A DNA stretch of 64,000 bases from Bacteroidales bacterium (GTDB lineage: Bacteria; Bacteroidota; Bacteroidia; Bacteroidales; UBA932): the NCBI GenBank assembly GCA_020026355.1, contig JAHHQP010000007.1, forward strand, positions 5,412 through 69,411, read 5' to 3'. Positions 1 through 8,063 of the stretch are shown in pieces (within the stretch, counting starts at the first letter, position 1; every line of letters begins with the position of its first letter). A model generated the notes under the pieces. The model saw only the letters and a list, made by a program, of their open reading frames with translations, was not told the DNA's origin and made no database searches. The position numbers and the translations under genes were made by a program.

Positions 1-1927
1 ATCTTCCCTGGATCTCTTTCAAAGGGAGGTAGCTCAGCACGGTCGGTTGCAGGGTCTTGAAGTTCATGCTTATGGTTCCTGCATTCTGGTCCTGGATCAC
101 CAGGGTGACGATGTATTTCGTATCCGGCTTCAGGTTTTCCAGGCGTACCGAGAATTTTTCAGGGGCATAAGGCGTGATTTCCAGGTCGGTGGAAGGATCG
201 TTGCCATGGCCGGGAATACCTCTTTTTATGAGGACCTTGCTGACTTCCTGCCGGGTCTTGAAATCAATGATTGCAGAGGTCATGAACACGGCGGTCTTGA
301 CTTCGGTCGGGAAAAGTTTGTCCGCGGAAACCGTAGCGTCGAAGCGGATGTTCTTTCCCTCGAGGCGGATGTTCTTCAGGCTGACTCCGCTTTCTCCTCC
401 ATCCCAGAATTTAAGATCGGAGCCGAAGATTGCGGTCTTGCGGTCTTGCGGCCAGAATACGCCTTCTGCTTCCTTTGAAGCTGGGTTGGCGGCCAGCAGG
501 GCGGCACATTGACGTCTGGGGCGGCAGTTTACTTCATTATAGGTACTCCAGCGCTCTTTGGCGCTGAGTTCCCGCTGGTAGCTGTCGGAGTATCCTGCAG
601 GACGGTCCGAGCGGTCGATGTGGTAGACAAGCATGCCTTTGCCACCGCAGTGACGGTCCCAACCTTCCGGATATCGGCATTCCAGGAGAAAATATTCATC
701 CGGGTTATCGGTGCTGATACGGTAACATTGACCTGAAAGATGGATCGGCTCCAGAGTGTAGCTTCCGCTTTCCACGATTTCCACCGGTACGGACAGACCG
801 AGCATTTCCCGTTCGACCGCATTGAAATAAGGAGGGCAGTTGCCTTCAGCATTGTGGTTGCCGCCGTCCATCAGAGAGGTCGTGCGCCAGAAAGCTTCTG
901 CGGTTCCTCCGCTTCTTTCATAGTCGGTGTCATAGAAGTCGGGTAGTCCGAAAGTATGGGTGTATTCGTGGCAGAAGGTGCCGATACCGGCTAGTTCAGG
1001 ATGATATTTTCCTGTATTCTTGATCCTGTAGGTCAGTTCCGAGGTGCAGGCATAGCGGTCGATGCGGACATTGTCCAGGACCAGGTCGGTCTTGGAGTCT
1101 CCGCTGTAGATGTAGTAGGCATGAGACCAGATACATTCTTCGGGGTTGATGTTTTCCGCTTCATCGCCTCCGGCGAAGAAGACGAATACATTGTCCACGA
1201 TGCCATCATGATCGCTGTCATAGCGGCTGAAGTCGATGTGGGGATCGGCCAGTTTGCAGGCGGTCGCGATCATTTCTTCCGGACGTTCATCCTGTCCGTT
1301 TCTGTTCGCTCCATAGTAGGCTCTGGATTTCGGAAGGGTGACGATCGGGCTGACATCGAAATGGAAATTTGTCTGTCCACCGAACTGTTCGTCGAAATAT
1401 TGCGCGGCAGACCCTAAGGCCCCGAAACGGTCATAGTCTTTTTTAGTCAGCATGTCTATGAAATCTTCCCGAGTGTACTGGAAGGGAACATTCTTGTATT
1501 CTGCGAGAATCACCAGACCGTAGCGGTCTGTTTCCGGTGTACGGGTGGACTGCAGTCGTGGGGGAACCGGGGATGGCAGACGTCGTGCAATCCTTTGCTG
1601 GCGGAGCCGGAGGATAAGGTCTTGCGGAATAATACGGCTGCTGGCCAGCAGCGCGTCTGGTGCGGGGTGTCCGACCGGAACATTGGAATTTACCAATTCT
1701 CCGGCTTCATTGAACCAGGCATAGCAGATCCAGCCGTCCGGACCGGTCAGGACCAGATGGCCGTCTGTGGTGGTCCGGTAATGAAAGAAAGCGTCGCCGT
1801 GACTTTCCAGGAGGATGGTGCTTCCGTCCGGCTGACGGAAACCGAATCTTCTGTCAGCTGGCTTATCTGCGTGTAAAAAGTTCGCAGAAATTAGCATAAA
1901 GGTGACCATCAGGGAGATAATCTTCAT
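1..1927 (-). CDS. M6-family secreted metalloprotease, C-terminus beyond the left edge
   Basis: The minus strand is open without a stop from the ATG at 1927 to base 1, at least 642 codons, so only the 3' end is missing. The start MKIISLMVTFMLISANFLHA looks like a Sec signal peptide, so the protein is probably secreted or envelope-bound. Residues 320-333 read HEYTHTFGLPDFYD, the HExxHxxGxxD zinc site of the immune-inhibitor-A type (M6) peptidases. H320, E321, H324 and the downstream Asp are present. A DSDHDGIVDN-type calcium-like stretch lies before it, and the last ~100 residues look like a fibronectin or Ig-like module. It diverges from the PCMD gene with only 50 bases between them. Substrate unknown. 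Confidence 0.85.
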   Translation of the reverse strand, partial: MKIISLMVTFMLISANFLHADKPADRRFGFRQPDGSTILLESHGDAFFHYRTTTDGHLVLTGPDGWICYAWFNEAGELVNSNVPVGHPAPDALLASSRIIPQDLILRLRQQRIARRLPSPVPPRLQSTRTPETDRYGLVILAEYKNVPFQYTREDFIDMLTKKDYDRFGALGSAAQYFDEQFGGQTNFHFDVSPIVTLPKSRAYYGANRNGQDERPEEMIATACKLADPHIDFSRYDSDHDGIVDNVFVFFAGGDEAENINPEECIWSHAYYIYSGDSKTDLVLDNVRIDRYACTSELTYRIKNTGKYHPELAGIGTFCHEYTHTFGLPDFYDTDYERSGGTAEAFWRTTSLMDGGNHNAEGNCPPYFNAVEREMLGLSVPVEIVESGSYTLEPIHLSGQCYRISTDNPDEYFLLECRYPEGWDRHCGGKGMLVYHIDRSDRPAGYSDSYQRELSAKERWSTYNEVNCRPRRQCAALLAANPASKEAEGVFWPQDRKTAIFGSDLKFWDGGESGVSLKNIRLEGKNIRFDATVSADKLFPTEVKTAVFMTSAIIDFKTRQEVSKVLIKRGIPGHGNDPSTDLEITPYAPEKFSVRLENLKPDTKYIVTLVIQDQNAGTISMNFKTLQPTVLSYLPLKEIQGR

Positions 1928-1935
1928 AGAATATA

Positions 1936-1943
1936 TATATTTG
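1936..1943 (+). promoter_or_regulatory. Bacteroidota -7 element for the PCMD-domain gene
   Basis: TATATTTG matches TAnnTTTG and ends 34 bases before the ATG at 1978. No clear -33 TTG is visible. Confidence 0.45.
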
Positions 1944-1977
1944 CAGTACGGAATTTACACAAATAAATATATAAAAC

Positions 1978-2964
1978 ATGAAGAAATCAATAAAATCAAT
2001 CTCTTTCATTGTTTTATCACTCCTTTTGTCTGTATCTGTCGCCCATGCGCAATCTGTGGTGGAACAGATCAATTCTTACGGCACTTTCGACAAATGGTGC
2101 AGCAGAACGGTGCCGGAATCCGGTATCATCGGAGGAGCGGAGAAGACGCTATATGAATTCTATGGTGATTATCAGAGCGAATCCTATGGCTCCGAGCCGT
2201 TTGTAGCTCCCGAGGGTTATCTCTGGAGGACGAACAATGTCGTCGCGAAGATCGTCGGAATAGTGAAGACGAACGTGACCGTTTTCCCGGAGCCTCGTGG
2301 CGCTGGTTTCTGTGCCCGGATAGAGACTCATATGGAAACGGTGAAAGCCATCGGCATCATCAATCTGGATGTCTGCTGCCAGGGTGCTCTGGTGATCGGG
2401 ACGCTTCCCGAGCCGATCCGGGATACGAAGAGTCCGATGGCCAAGGTCTTCTATGGCGTTCCTTGCACGGCACGTCCGGAGGCGCTTGTCTTCGACTGGA
2501 AGGCGGAAGTCGGCCATAAGAAGGTCATCGCGACAGGCTTGTCACGAGTGAAATATTCGGATGAGAAGGATTATCCCATTGCGATCGTCATTTTGCAGAA
2601 AAGATGGGAAGATGAAGACGGGAATGTGCATGCCGAGCGTGTAGGAACAGCTGTCCATACTTTCCGGGAGAACCGTTCTACCTGGATCAATGATTACGAG
2701 ATGAAGATTCATTATGGAGATATTTCCGGTGAACCGTTCTTCGAGTCCTCCATGGCGCTGAACAACGATGAGGAAACTGCTTTCCATACCTTGAACAGCA
2801 AGGGGAAGAACGTGATGGTTCAGGAAGAGGGCTGGGCAGATGCTGACGAGACACCGAATCACATCATCATCAACTTCCTGTCCAGTTCAGGTGAGGCGTT
2901 CTCCGGTGGTGTAGGCAATACGCTCTGGGTGGACAATGTACGTCTGGTCATGCCTGAGGAGTGA
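1978..2964 (+). CDS. secreted PCMD-domain protein
   Basis: A 328-residue protein with a clear signal peptide (hydrophobic core about residues 8-20, cleavage near AHA-QS). The body resembles the PCMD (putative carbohydrate metabolism) domain: an opening EQINSYGTFDKWC segment and a closing LWVDNVRLVM strand typical of these beta-sandwich proteins. No catalytic residues are recognised. PCMD proteins are usually secreted or lipid-anchored in Bacteroidota and are thought to bind glycans; this one lacks a lipobox cysteine. The neighbour is the divergent M6 protease. Family assignment rests on the C-terminal pattern and is moderate. Confidence 0.6.
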   Translation: MKKSIKSISFIVLSLLLSVSVAHAQSVVEQINSYGTFDKWCSRTVPESGIIGGAEKTLYEFYGDYQSESYGSEPFVAPEGYLWRTNNVVAKIVGIVKTNVTVFPEPRGAGFCARIETHMETVKAIGIINLDVCCQGALVIGTLPEPIRDTKSPMAKVFYGVPCTARPEALVFDWKAEVGHKKVIATGLSRVKYSDEKDYPIAIVILQKRWEDEDGNVHAERVGTAVHTFRENRSTWINDYEMKIHYGDISGEPFFESSMALNNDEETAFHTLNSKGKNVMVQEEGWADADETPNHIIINFLSSSGEAFSGGVGNTLWVDNVRLVMPEE

Positions 2965-2973
2965 CCGGAACGC

Positions 2974-3021
2974 ATTGAAGGGAACCTTAGAAACTGCACA
3001 GCTTCACCGGCTCCCTTCAAT
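2974..3021 (+). terminator. possible hairpin after the PCMD gene
   Basis: ATTGAAGGGA at 2974-2983 pairs with TCCCTTCAAT at 3012-3021 around a 28-base loop, 10 bases after the stop. No T-run follows, so it may be an mRNA-end stabiliser rather than an intrinsic terminator. Confidence 0.35.
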
Positions 3022-3115
3022 ATGTACTAAAACCTAAACCTGCTTTATAGATGCAGGGAGTGTCTCGAATGTTGCAGGAAAAATGAAAATAATCGTATTT
3101 TTCAGCATGATTCAT

Positions 3116-3147
3116 AAAAAAAAGTTCCGGCCAGATGACCGGAACTT
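3116..3147 (-). terminator. intrinsic terminator of the Hc1-like gene
   Basis: On the minus strand a 9-bp stem (AAGTTCCGG / CCGGAACTT, 3122-3130 with 3139-3147) is followed by eight T. It lies 22 bases past the stop of the small basic protein. Confidence 0.85.
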
Positions 3148-3168
3148 TATTATGTTCTGAAATTGGAC

Positions 3169-3342
3169 TTATTTGGCAGCCTCTACAGAAGCTTTTCTGA
3201 AGTCTTTCATCAATTTCATGAGGTTCAAAGCTGCTTTACGTGCACGTGCACCTGCTGCTTTATTACCTTTCACTACCTGAGCGTCTGCATTCTCTACGAA
3301 CACTGCATACTCAGCTTTGATCTGATCTACAAGCTCTTTCAT
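3169..3342 (-). CDS. histone H1-like (Hc1-like) small basic protein
   Basis: A 57-residue protein, MKELVDQIKAEYAVFVENAD then a lysine/arginine/alanine-rich half with KGNKAAGARARKAALNLMK, ending in EAAK. Length, Ala/Lys richness and the GNKAAGxRARKA core match the small Hc1-like proteins annotated as histone H1 in Bacteroidales, believed to be nucleoid-associated. It has its own promoter with a TATCTTGC -7 box and a strong terminator, so it is a single-gene unit; both signs suggest abundant expression. It sits downstream of rplY-pth on the same strand. Function by homology only. Confidence 0.8.
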   Translation of the reverse strand: MKELVDQIKAEYAVFVENADAQVVKGNKAAGARARKAALNLMKLMKDFRKASVEAAK

Positions 3343-3389
3343 TTTTTCTGATTTTTAAAGATGTTTAAACATTTACCATCAAAACTTTT

Positions 3390-3420
3390 GCAAGATATAA
3401 AGAACTTTTTGAAAAACAAA
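3390..3420 (-). promoter_or_regulatory. promoter of the Hc1-like gene, variant -7 box
   Basis: TTTG at 3417-3420, 19 bases, then TATCTTGC at 3390-3397 on the minus strand. The -7 box departs from TAnnTTTG in its last bases. The leader would be about 45 bases. Confidence 0.5.
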
Positions 3421-3424
3421 CCTT

Positions 3425-4009
3425 CTATTGCGCTTTATTCACTTTTTTTCGAATATTTACCACATTCATAGCCCTGTCAGGACCGATAGTGCCGAAAGCT
3501 TTGATTCCTTCGATCACTTTCTCGCAGATTTCAGGCATTTGTTCCATTTCGTCCTTGCTCAACTCACCGAGCACGAAGTCAATCTGGCCACCTTTTGAAA
3601 ATTCATTTCCGATACCCACCCTTATACGGGCGTAATCCTGTGTTCCGAGCAATTCCGTGATGTTGCCTAGTCCGTTGTGCCCTCCGGCGCTTCCGTTCTT
3701 TCTGAGGCGGATTGTTCCGAAAGGAATATTCAGGTCATCCGAAATCACCAGCAGATTCTCTACCGGTATGTTCAGCTCCTTCATCCAGTAGCGGACAGCC
3801 TTTCCACTCAGATTCATGTAGGTGGAAGGTTTCAGCAGCGTGAATTTCCTTCCTTTGAAGGAAATCTGTGCCGTGCTGCCGTAGCGTCCGGTCTGGAAAA
3901 CAATATTGGATGCCTTGGCCCAGGCATCCAATACCATAAATCCCATATTGTGTCTTGTATTCTCGTACTCGACGCCAATATTTCCTAATCCTGCAATCAG
4001 GTAATTCAT
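3425..4009 (-). CDS. pth: peptidyl-tRNA hydrolase
   Basis: A 194-residue cytosolic enzyme that releases tRNA from peptidyl-tRNAs dropped by the ribosome. The N-terminus MNYLIAGLGNIGVEYENTRHN carries the family signature GLGNxGxxYxxTRHN with the catalytic His in TRHN. KPSTYMNLSGKAV (substrate-binding Asn region), VISDDLNIPFG (catalytic-dyad Asp) and GSAGGHNGL follow in the usual order. Length is normal. It lies 16 bases after rplY on the same strand and is almost certainly co-transcribed with it, a common pairing in bacteria. Confidence 0.97.
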   Translation of the reverse strand: MNYLIAGLGNIGVEYENTRHNMGFMVLDAWAKASNIVFQTGRYGSTAQISFKGRKFTLLKPSTYMNLSGKAVRYWMKELNIPVENLLVISDDLNIPFGTIRLRKNGSAGGHNGLGNITELLGTQDYARIRVGIGNEFSKGGQIDFVLGELSKDEMEQMPEICEKVIEGIKAFGTIGPDRAMNVVNIRKKVNKAQ

Positions 4010-4025
4010 TTCAGATTACGGATTA

Positions 4026-4601
4026 CTACTCAGCGTTCTTAGCCTGTGCAGTCGCACGGGTAGGTCTGACGGAGCAGATGATGGTTGCCTTAGGGGATAC
4101 GATGGTAACGCCCTCGTAGTTGAGGTCACCAGCAACGATCTGCTTGCCGATCATGAGGTTGGTAGTATCTACTTCAAGAAGGTCAGGAAGCTTGTCCATC
4201 ATAGCGCTCACGCGGAGTTTGCGGCTGGAAACGAGGAGCTTGCCACCCATCTTCACACCCTCGGAGTGTCCTGTAACCTGTACCGGAACGTTGATGACCA
4301 CTGGCTTGTCTGCTACGACGTTGAGGAAGTCGACGTGGAGAGCCTCGTCAGTTACCGGGTGATACTGGATCTCGTGGAGCACGCAGTTCAGTTTCGTACC
4401 GTTGCTGAGCTCGAGGTCGATGATGAAGGAGTTCGGAGTGTGGGTGATGGTCTTGAGGTCCTTTGCGTCGATGGAGAAAAGGATGTTCTCCAGTCCGTTA
4501 CCGTAAATGTTGCAAGGAACGAATCCCTCTCTGCGGATAGCCTTGATGGCTGCTTTGTTGCCGGCCTCGCGGACCTGGCCTTTCAATTCAATGTGTTTCA
4601 T
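4026..4601 (-). CDS. rplY: 50S ribosomal protein L25, long (CTC/TL5) form
   Basis: A 191-residue L25 of the two-domain type. The N-terminal ~90 residues (GNKAAIKAIRREGFVPCNIYG ... LHEIQYHPVTDEALHVDFLNV) bind 5S rRNA in this family; the second half is the beta-rich CTC extension, ending in an Ala/Lys tail. It is the first gene of the rplY-pth unit. Its promoter lies at 4710-4739 and gives a ~100-base leader that opens with a 16-bp hairpin (4668-4708), a possible autoregulatory structure. Confidence 0.95.
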   Translation of the reverse strand: MKHIELKGQVREAGNKAAIKAIRREGFVPCNIYGNGLENILFSIDAKDLKTITHTPNSFIIDLELSNGTKLNCVLHEIQYHPVTDEALHVDFLNVVADKPVVINVPVQVTGHSEGVKMGGKLLVSSRKLRVSAMMDKLPDLLEVDTTNLMIGKQIVAGDLNYEGVTIVSPKATIICSVRPTRATAQAKNAE

Positions 4602-4667
4602 TGTTTCGTTTGATTTAAAATGTGTTACTCAGTCCTGTCTCCGTGCTTCTGCAAGCTCTCGGAGGAG

Positions 4668-4708
4668 AACCCCATTGCACCAAAAAGCATCGTGCTTTTT
4701 ATGGGGTT
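4668..4708 (-). promoter_or_regulatory. long bulged hairpin at the start of the rplY leader
   Basis: AACCCCAT (4668-4675) pairs with ATGGGGTT (4701-4708), and AAAAAGCA (4682-4689) with TGCTTTTT (4693-4700). This gives 16 bp with a 3-base loop and a one-sided 6-base bulge (4676-4681). It begins at or within a few bases of the predicted rplY transcription start. It could be a ribosomal-protein leader, or a terminator for the upstream clostripain-like gene. Confidence 0.5.
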
Positions 4709-4709
4709 G

Positions 4710-4739
4710 CAAATATAGTGATTATTTGTCACTTTACAA
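4710..4739 (-). promoter_or_regulatory. promoter of rplY-pth
   Basis: TTG at 4737-4739, 19 bases, then TATATTTG at 4710-4717 on the minus strand: a near-ideal Bacteroidota promoter. The -33 element lies inside the last codons of the clostripain-like gene. Confidence 0.75.
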
Positions 4740-5964
4740 GGCCTGACACGATATTCCAGTCCAAAGTTCTGTAATGATCGTTCAGATAAGGCTTCTGATT
4801 ACTAGGAAGATACATGCTCAGTCCACTGTAGGTCCCGATCTTGAAGCCGTTCTGGCTCAGCATGAATTCCTTGGTCGCTGCCTTGTAGATGATGCAGGCG
4901 TCCAGCGCGGCCTGAAGTTCGTCCGTTTCCGCAGCAGAGGCTCCTGCTTTGATGAAGATGTCCTTGAGATCGAAGAAATAGTCATGATTGTCGCGGAAGT
5001 ACCGTTGTACGGCTTTCCGGTCCATCCTCTCGAGGCTGGAGCGATATTTTTCCGTCAGTTTTCCACAGGTTTGGGCCAATGGTGTCAGCCTGCTGGTCCG
5101 GACCAGTGAAATGGTTGCCGACTGTTCCCAGCCTGTCTTGGACTCATATTGCTCGAAATAGTCGCGGCAGATCCGCTCGGGACCGTATTCCGGATTCTTG
5201 AACAGGTTCTCGATGATTTTCTTGTAGTTGAAACCGTCCGCCAGGATCTCGGTCTGAGAGAAACCGATCTTGTCGGCGACCTCGCGGAGTTCCCAGGCGC
5301 ATTCCACCCCGCCCATCAGGCAACAGTCGAATAGCAGGTAGTCCAGATGCATCGGAAAAGCATCCGCGAAGGCTTTCAGTTCCATTTCGTAAGACTCTTT
5401 CCCCACGGCGTCCTGACCGATGCTTTTCTGCCGGCCTCTCTGCCAGATGTCTCCGCCGGCTTCGAAATCGTGTTCATGTCCGTAATATCCGGTCGGCAGC
5501 CATCCGGTCGCATGGGACGAGAAAAGCATTCCGTATCTGTGCCGCGGATATTTCTTCCGGATGAAGCGGAGGACCTTCTCCATGGTCTCCGGATCGGCGG
5601 CGTTGAGTTCCGGCCGAAGGGTCAGCAGTGTCTCCAGCTGGGGAGAGCCATCCGGTCTCCGGTACAGTCTGAACAGGTGTGCCGGGGCTCCTTCCGGATA
5701 TGCGGCGTAATCCGTCAGCCGGCAGAAGATCAGGACCACGTTATTGTCCTTTCTTTTTCCGGGCAGGTAGTTCTCGGTCAATTCCTGGAAATCGCTCTTG
5801 ATGAAGGAAGCGAGGGAATTGTGGCCGGCCGCATAGTAGATGAAGACATTCCTGCCTTGGTCATAGGGCTGTTCCGGCTTTTCGCAGGAAACGGTGGCCA
5901 GGGCGGTCAGCAGGAGGAAAGTCACGGCCAGCAGGCCGGAAATATTTCTGGATCTTGTTTTCAT
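4729..5964 (-). CDS. clostripain-family (C11) cysteine peptidase, lipoprotein
   Basis: A 411-residue protein with a lipoprotein signal (LLLTALATVSC, lipidated Cys27), so probably an outer-membrane or periplasmic lipoprotein. The C11 fold is indicated by NVFIYYAAGHNSL at residues 39-51, the catalytic His in LFSSHATGW (H151) and the catalytic Cys in LLFDCCLMGG (C215), followed by GFSQTEILADGF. C11 peptidases cleave after basic residues and are common secreted proteases of gut Bacteroidota. No neighbour suggests a partner. Its -7 box ends only 7 bases before the ATG, so the mRNA may be nearly leaderless. Confidence 0.85.
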   Translation of the reverse strand: MKTRSRNISGLLAVTFLLLTALATVSCEKPEQPYDQGRNVFIYYAAGHNSLASFIKSDFQELTENYLPGKRKDNNVVLIFCRLTDYAAYPEGAPAHLFRLYRRPDGSPQLETLLTLRPELNAADPETMEKVLRFIRKKYPRHRYGMLFSSHATGWLPTGYYGHEHDFEAGGDIWQRGRQKSIGQDAVGKESYEMELKAFADAFPMHLDYLLFDCCLMGGVECAWELREVADKIGFSQTEILADGFNYKKIIENLFKNPEYGPERICRDYFEQYESKTGWEQSATISLVRTSRLTPLAQTCGKLTEKYRSSLERMDRKAVQRYFRDNHDYFFDLKDIFIKAGASAAETDELQAALDACIIYKAATKEFMLSQNGFKIGTYSGLSMYLPSNQKPYLNDHYRTLDWNIVSGLVK

Positions 5965-5971
5965 AGCCTTG

Positions 5972-5979
5972 CAAAGATA
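5972..5979 (-). promoter_or_regulatory. -7 element of the clostripain-like gene
   Basis: TATCTTTG on the minus strand, with only 7 bases between it and the ATG at 5964. Transcription would begin within about 4 bases of the start codon. Confidence 0.6.
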
Positions 5980-5998
5980 AGTATTTGATTGAAATTAT

Positions 5999-6006
5999 TA
6001 TATTTG
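5999..6006 (+). promoter_or_regulatory. -7 element of the dipeptidyl-peptidase III gene
   Basis: TATATTTG, 43 bases upstream of the ATG at 6050. It is back-to-back with the clostripain-like promoter. Confidence 0.6.
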
Positions 6007-6049
6007 TAGGTCACGTCCTCTCCCGATGGAGAGCAAAAATAACGATAAT

Positions 6050-8062
6050 ATGAAAAACACAGTCAAAATGTTGGTATGTGCAGGTTGTGCCGCTGCGATG
6101 GCTTCATGTTCGCAGAATCCTGTCCAGGAAGGACAGAGTGATTTCAAGTATCTCGTCGATGAGTTCGCGGATCTGAAGATCATGAAATATAAGGTGCCGG
6201 GCTGGGCGGAACTCAGCCTGCAGCAGAAGGAATACGTCTATCATCTTTCGGAAGCGGCCAAGTACGGCCGTGACATCATCTGGGCTCAGAACTGTGAGGT
6301 CAATCTTCCGATCCGTCATGCCGTGGAGAAGATCATCTCCGATTATCCAGGAGACCGGGAGTGTCAGGACTATCAGAACTTCCTTGTCTATGCGAAACGG
6401 CTCTTCTTCAGTAACGGTATCCATCATCATTATGCTGAAGACAAGTTCTTCCCGTCCTGTCCGCAGGAGTATTTCAAATCTCTGATGGAGGCATCCGGAG
6501 TAACCGGAGATCAAGCCGGGCTGCTGGCCGCGATCTATGATCCGGCCATCTATCCTCAGCGCAAGTCCAACAACCCGAACGGTGATATCGTGGCGGAGTC
6601 CGCTGTGGATTTCTACGATAACGTGACCCGTGAGGAGGTCGAGGCTTTCTACGACAAGCTGGAGGACCCGAGCGATCCGCATCCGATTTCCTATGGCCTG
6701 AACAGCAAGGTGGTCAAGGGAGCGGACGGTGTGGTCCGTGAGGAAGTCTATAAGGTCGGCGGTCTCTACGGGGAAGCTCTGGAGAAAATCTGCGCTGAAC
6801 TGGAGAAAGCCCGGAAAGTCGCGGAGAACGAGACCCAGAAAGAATATATCGGTACTTTGATCGATTATTACCGGACTGGTAATCTTCGCAAATGGGATGA
6901 ATACAATCTGAAGTGGGTGGACGATACTTTGGGCACGGTCGATTTCGTCAATGGATTCGTGGAAGACTACAATGATCCGCTCGGCCGCAAGGCTACTTGG
7001 GAAGGTCTGGTGAATTTCCGGGATGCTGAGGCTTCCAAGAGGACGGAGACCATCAGTCTGAACGCCCAATGGTTCGAGGACCATTCTCCGGTCGATCCTC
7101 GTTTCCGCAAGAAGGAAGTGAAGGGCATTTCCGCCAAGGTCATCAATGCGGCCTGTCTGGCTGGTGACTGCTATCCGGCAACTCCGATCGGTATCAATCT
7201 TCCGAATGCGGACTGGATCCGTAAGGAATACGGTTCGAAATCCGTGACGATCGCGAACATTACCCATGCTTACGATGCTGCGGCCAAGGAAAGTCCGAAG
7301 AGCACGCTCAACGAATTCGCCTGGTCGGAGGAGGAGATCGCGCTGGAGAAGAAATATGCGGCCCTGACCGATGAAATCCATACGGATCTTCACGAATGTC
7401 TCGGCCATGGTTCCGGACAGCTCCTGCCGGGAACTTCGCCTACTGCCTTGAAGGAATACAGTGCAGCCCTTGAGGAAGCACGTGCAGACCTTTTCGGCCT
7501 GTATTATGTCGGTGACCCGAAACTGGTCGAACTTGGTATTCTGCCGGATGGGGAAGCTTATAAAGCACAGTATGAGAATTATATCCGTAACGGACTCATG
7601 GTTCAGTTCACAAGAGTGGAACTGGGACGTCCGAATACGGAGGCCCACATGCAGAACCGCAAGCTCATCGCCGAATGGTGCTATGAGAAGGGAGCTGCGG
7701 ACAAGGTCATCGAGAAGAAGGTCCGTGATGGAAAGACTTATTTCGTGGTCAATGATTTCGTCGCTCTCCGTGGACTCTTCGCGGACCTGCTGGCAGAAAT
7801 CCAGCGTATCAAGTCCGAAGGAGACTATGAGGCGGGCAAGAACCTGATCGAGACCTATGCCGTCCATATCGATCCGGAACTCCATAAGGAAGTGAAGGTG
7901 CGTTATGAAGCCCTTCATCTGAAACCTTACGGCGGCTTCGTGAATCCGGACATCGTTCCGGTAACGGTAGACGGTAAGGTGACGGATTATGAAATCCGTT
8001 ATACGGATGATTACCTCGGACAGATGATGGAATACGGTCGCAGATATGCGACCCTCCGTTAA
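6050..8062 (+). CDS. dipeptidyl-peptidase III (M49) lipoprotein
   Basis: A zinc exopeptidase of family M49, removing dipeptides from peptide N-termini. The ATG at 6050 (MKNTVKMLVCAGCAAAMASC) is preferred over the in-frame ATG at 6026 because it begins a clean lipoprotein signal. The mature chain holds the M49 site HECLGH (H448, E449, H453) and the second motif EEARAD (E475 region). At 670 residues the length fits Bacteroidota DPP III. Such genes are often mis-annotated as dihydrofolate reductase. The stop is followed at once by the xerD-like start (TAAGATG), so the two genes may be co-transcribed. Confidence 0.9.
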   Translation: MKNTVKMLVCAGCAAAMASCSQNPVQEGQSDFKYLVDEFADLKIMKYKVPGWAELSLQQKEYVYHLSEAAKYGRDIIWAQNCEVNLPIRHAVEKIISDYPGDRECQDYQNFLVYAKRLFFSNGIHHHYAEDKFFPSCPQEYFKSLMEASGVTGDQAGLLAAIYDPAIYPQRKSNNPNGDIVAESAVDFYDNVTREEVEAFYDKLEDPSDPHPISYGLNSKVVKGADGVVREEVYKVGGLYGEALEKICAELEKARKVAENETQKEYIGTLIDYYRTGNLRKWDEYNLKWVDDTLGTVDFVNGFVEDYNDPLGRKATWEGLVNFRDAEASKRTETISLNAQWFEDHSPVDPRFRKKEVKGISAKVINAACLAGDCYPATPIGINLPNADWIRKEYGSKSVTIANITHAYDAAAKESPKSTLNEFAWSEEEIALEKKYAALTDEIHTDLHECLGHGSGQLLPGTSPTALKEYSAALEEARADLFGLYYVGDPKLVELGILPDGEAYKAQYENYIRNGLMVQFTRVELGRPNTEAHMQNRKLIAEWCYEKGAADKVIEKKVRDGKTYFVVNDFVALRGLFADLLAEIQRIKSEGDYEAGKNLIETYAVHIDPELHKEVKVRYEALHLKPYGGFVNPDIVPVTVDGKVTDYEIRYTDDYLGQMMEYGRRYATLR

Positions 8063-8063
8063 G

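Noticed and set aside
47..1876. Several plus-strand open frames of 60-140 codons in the first 1.9 kb
   Set aside because: They are shadows of the M6 protease on the minus strand, which is continuously open over the region and has a signal peptide and an HExxH site.
6104..7918. A 604-codon minus-strand frame
   Set aside because: Antisense to the DPP III gene, which carries both zinc motifs; no domain is seen in the antisense product.
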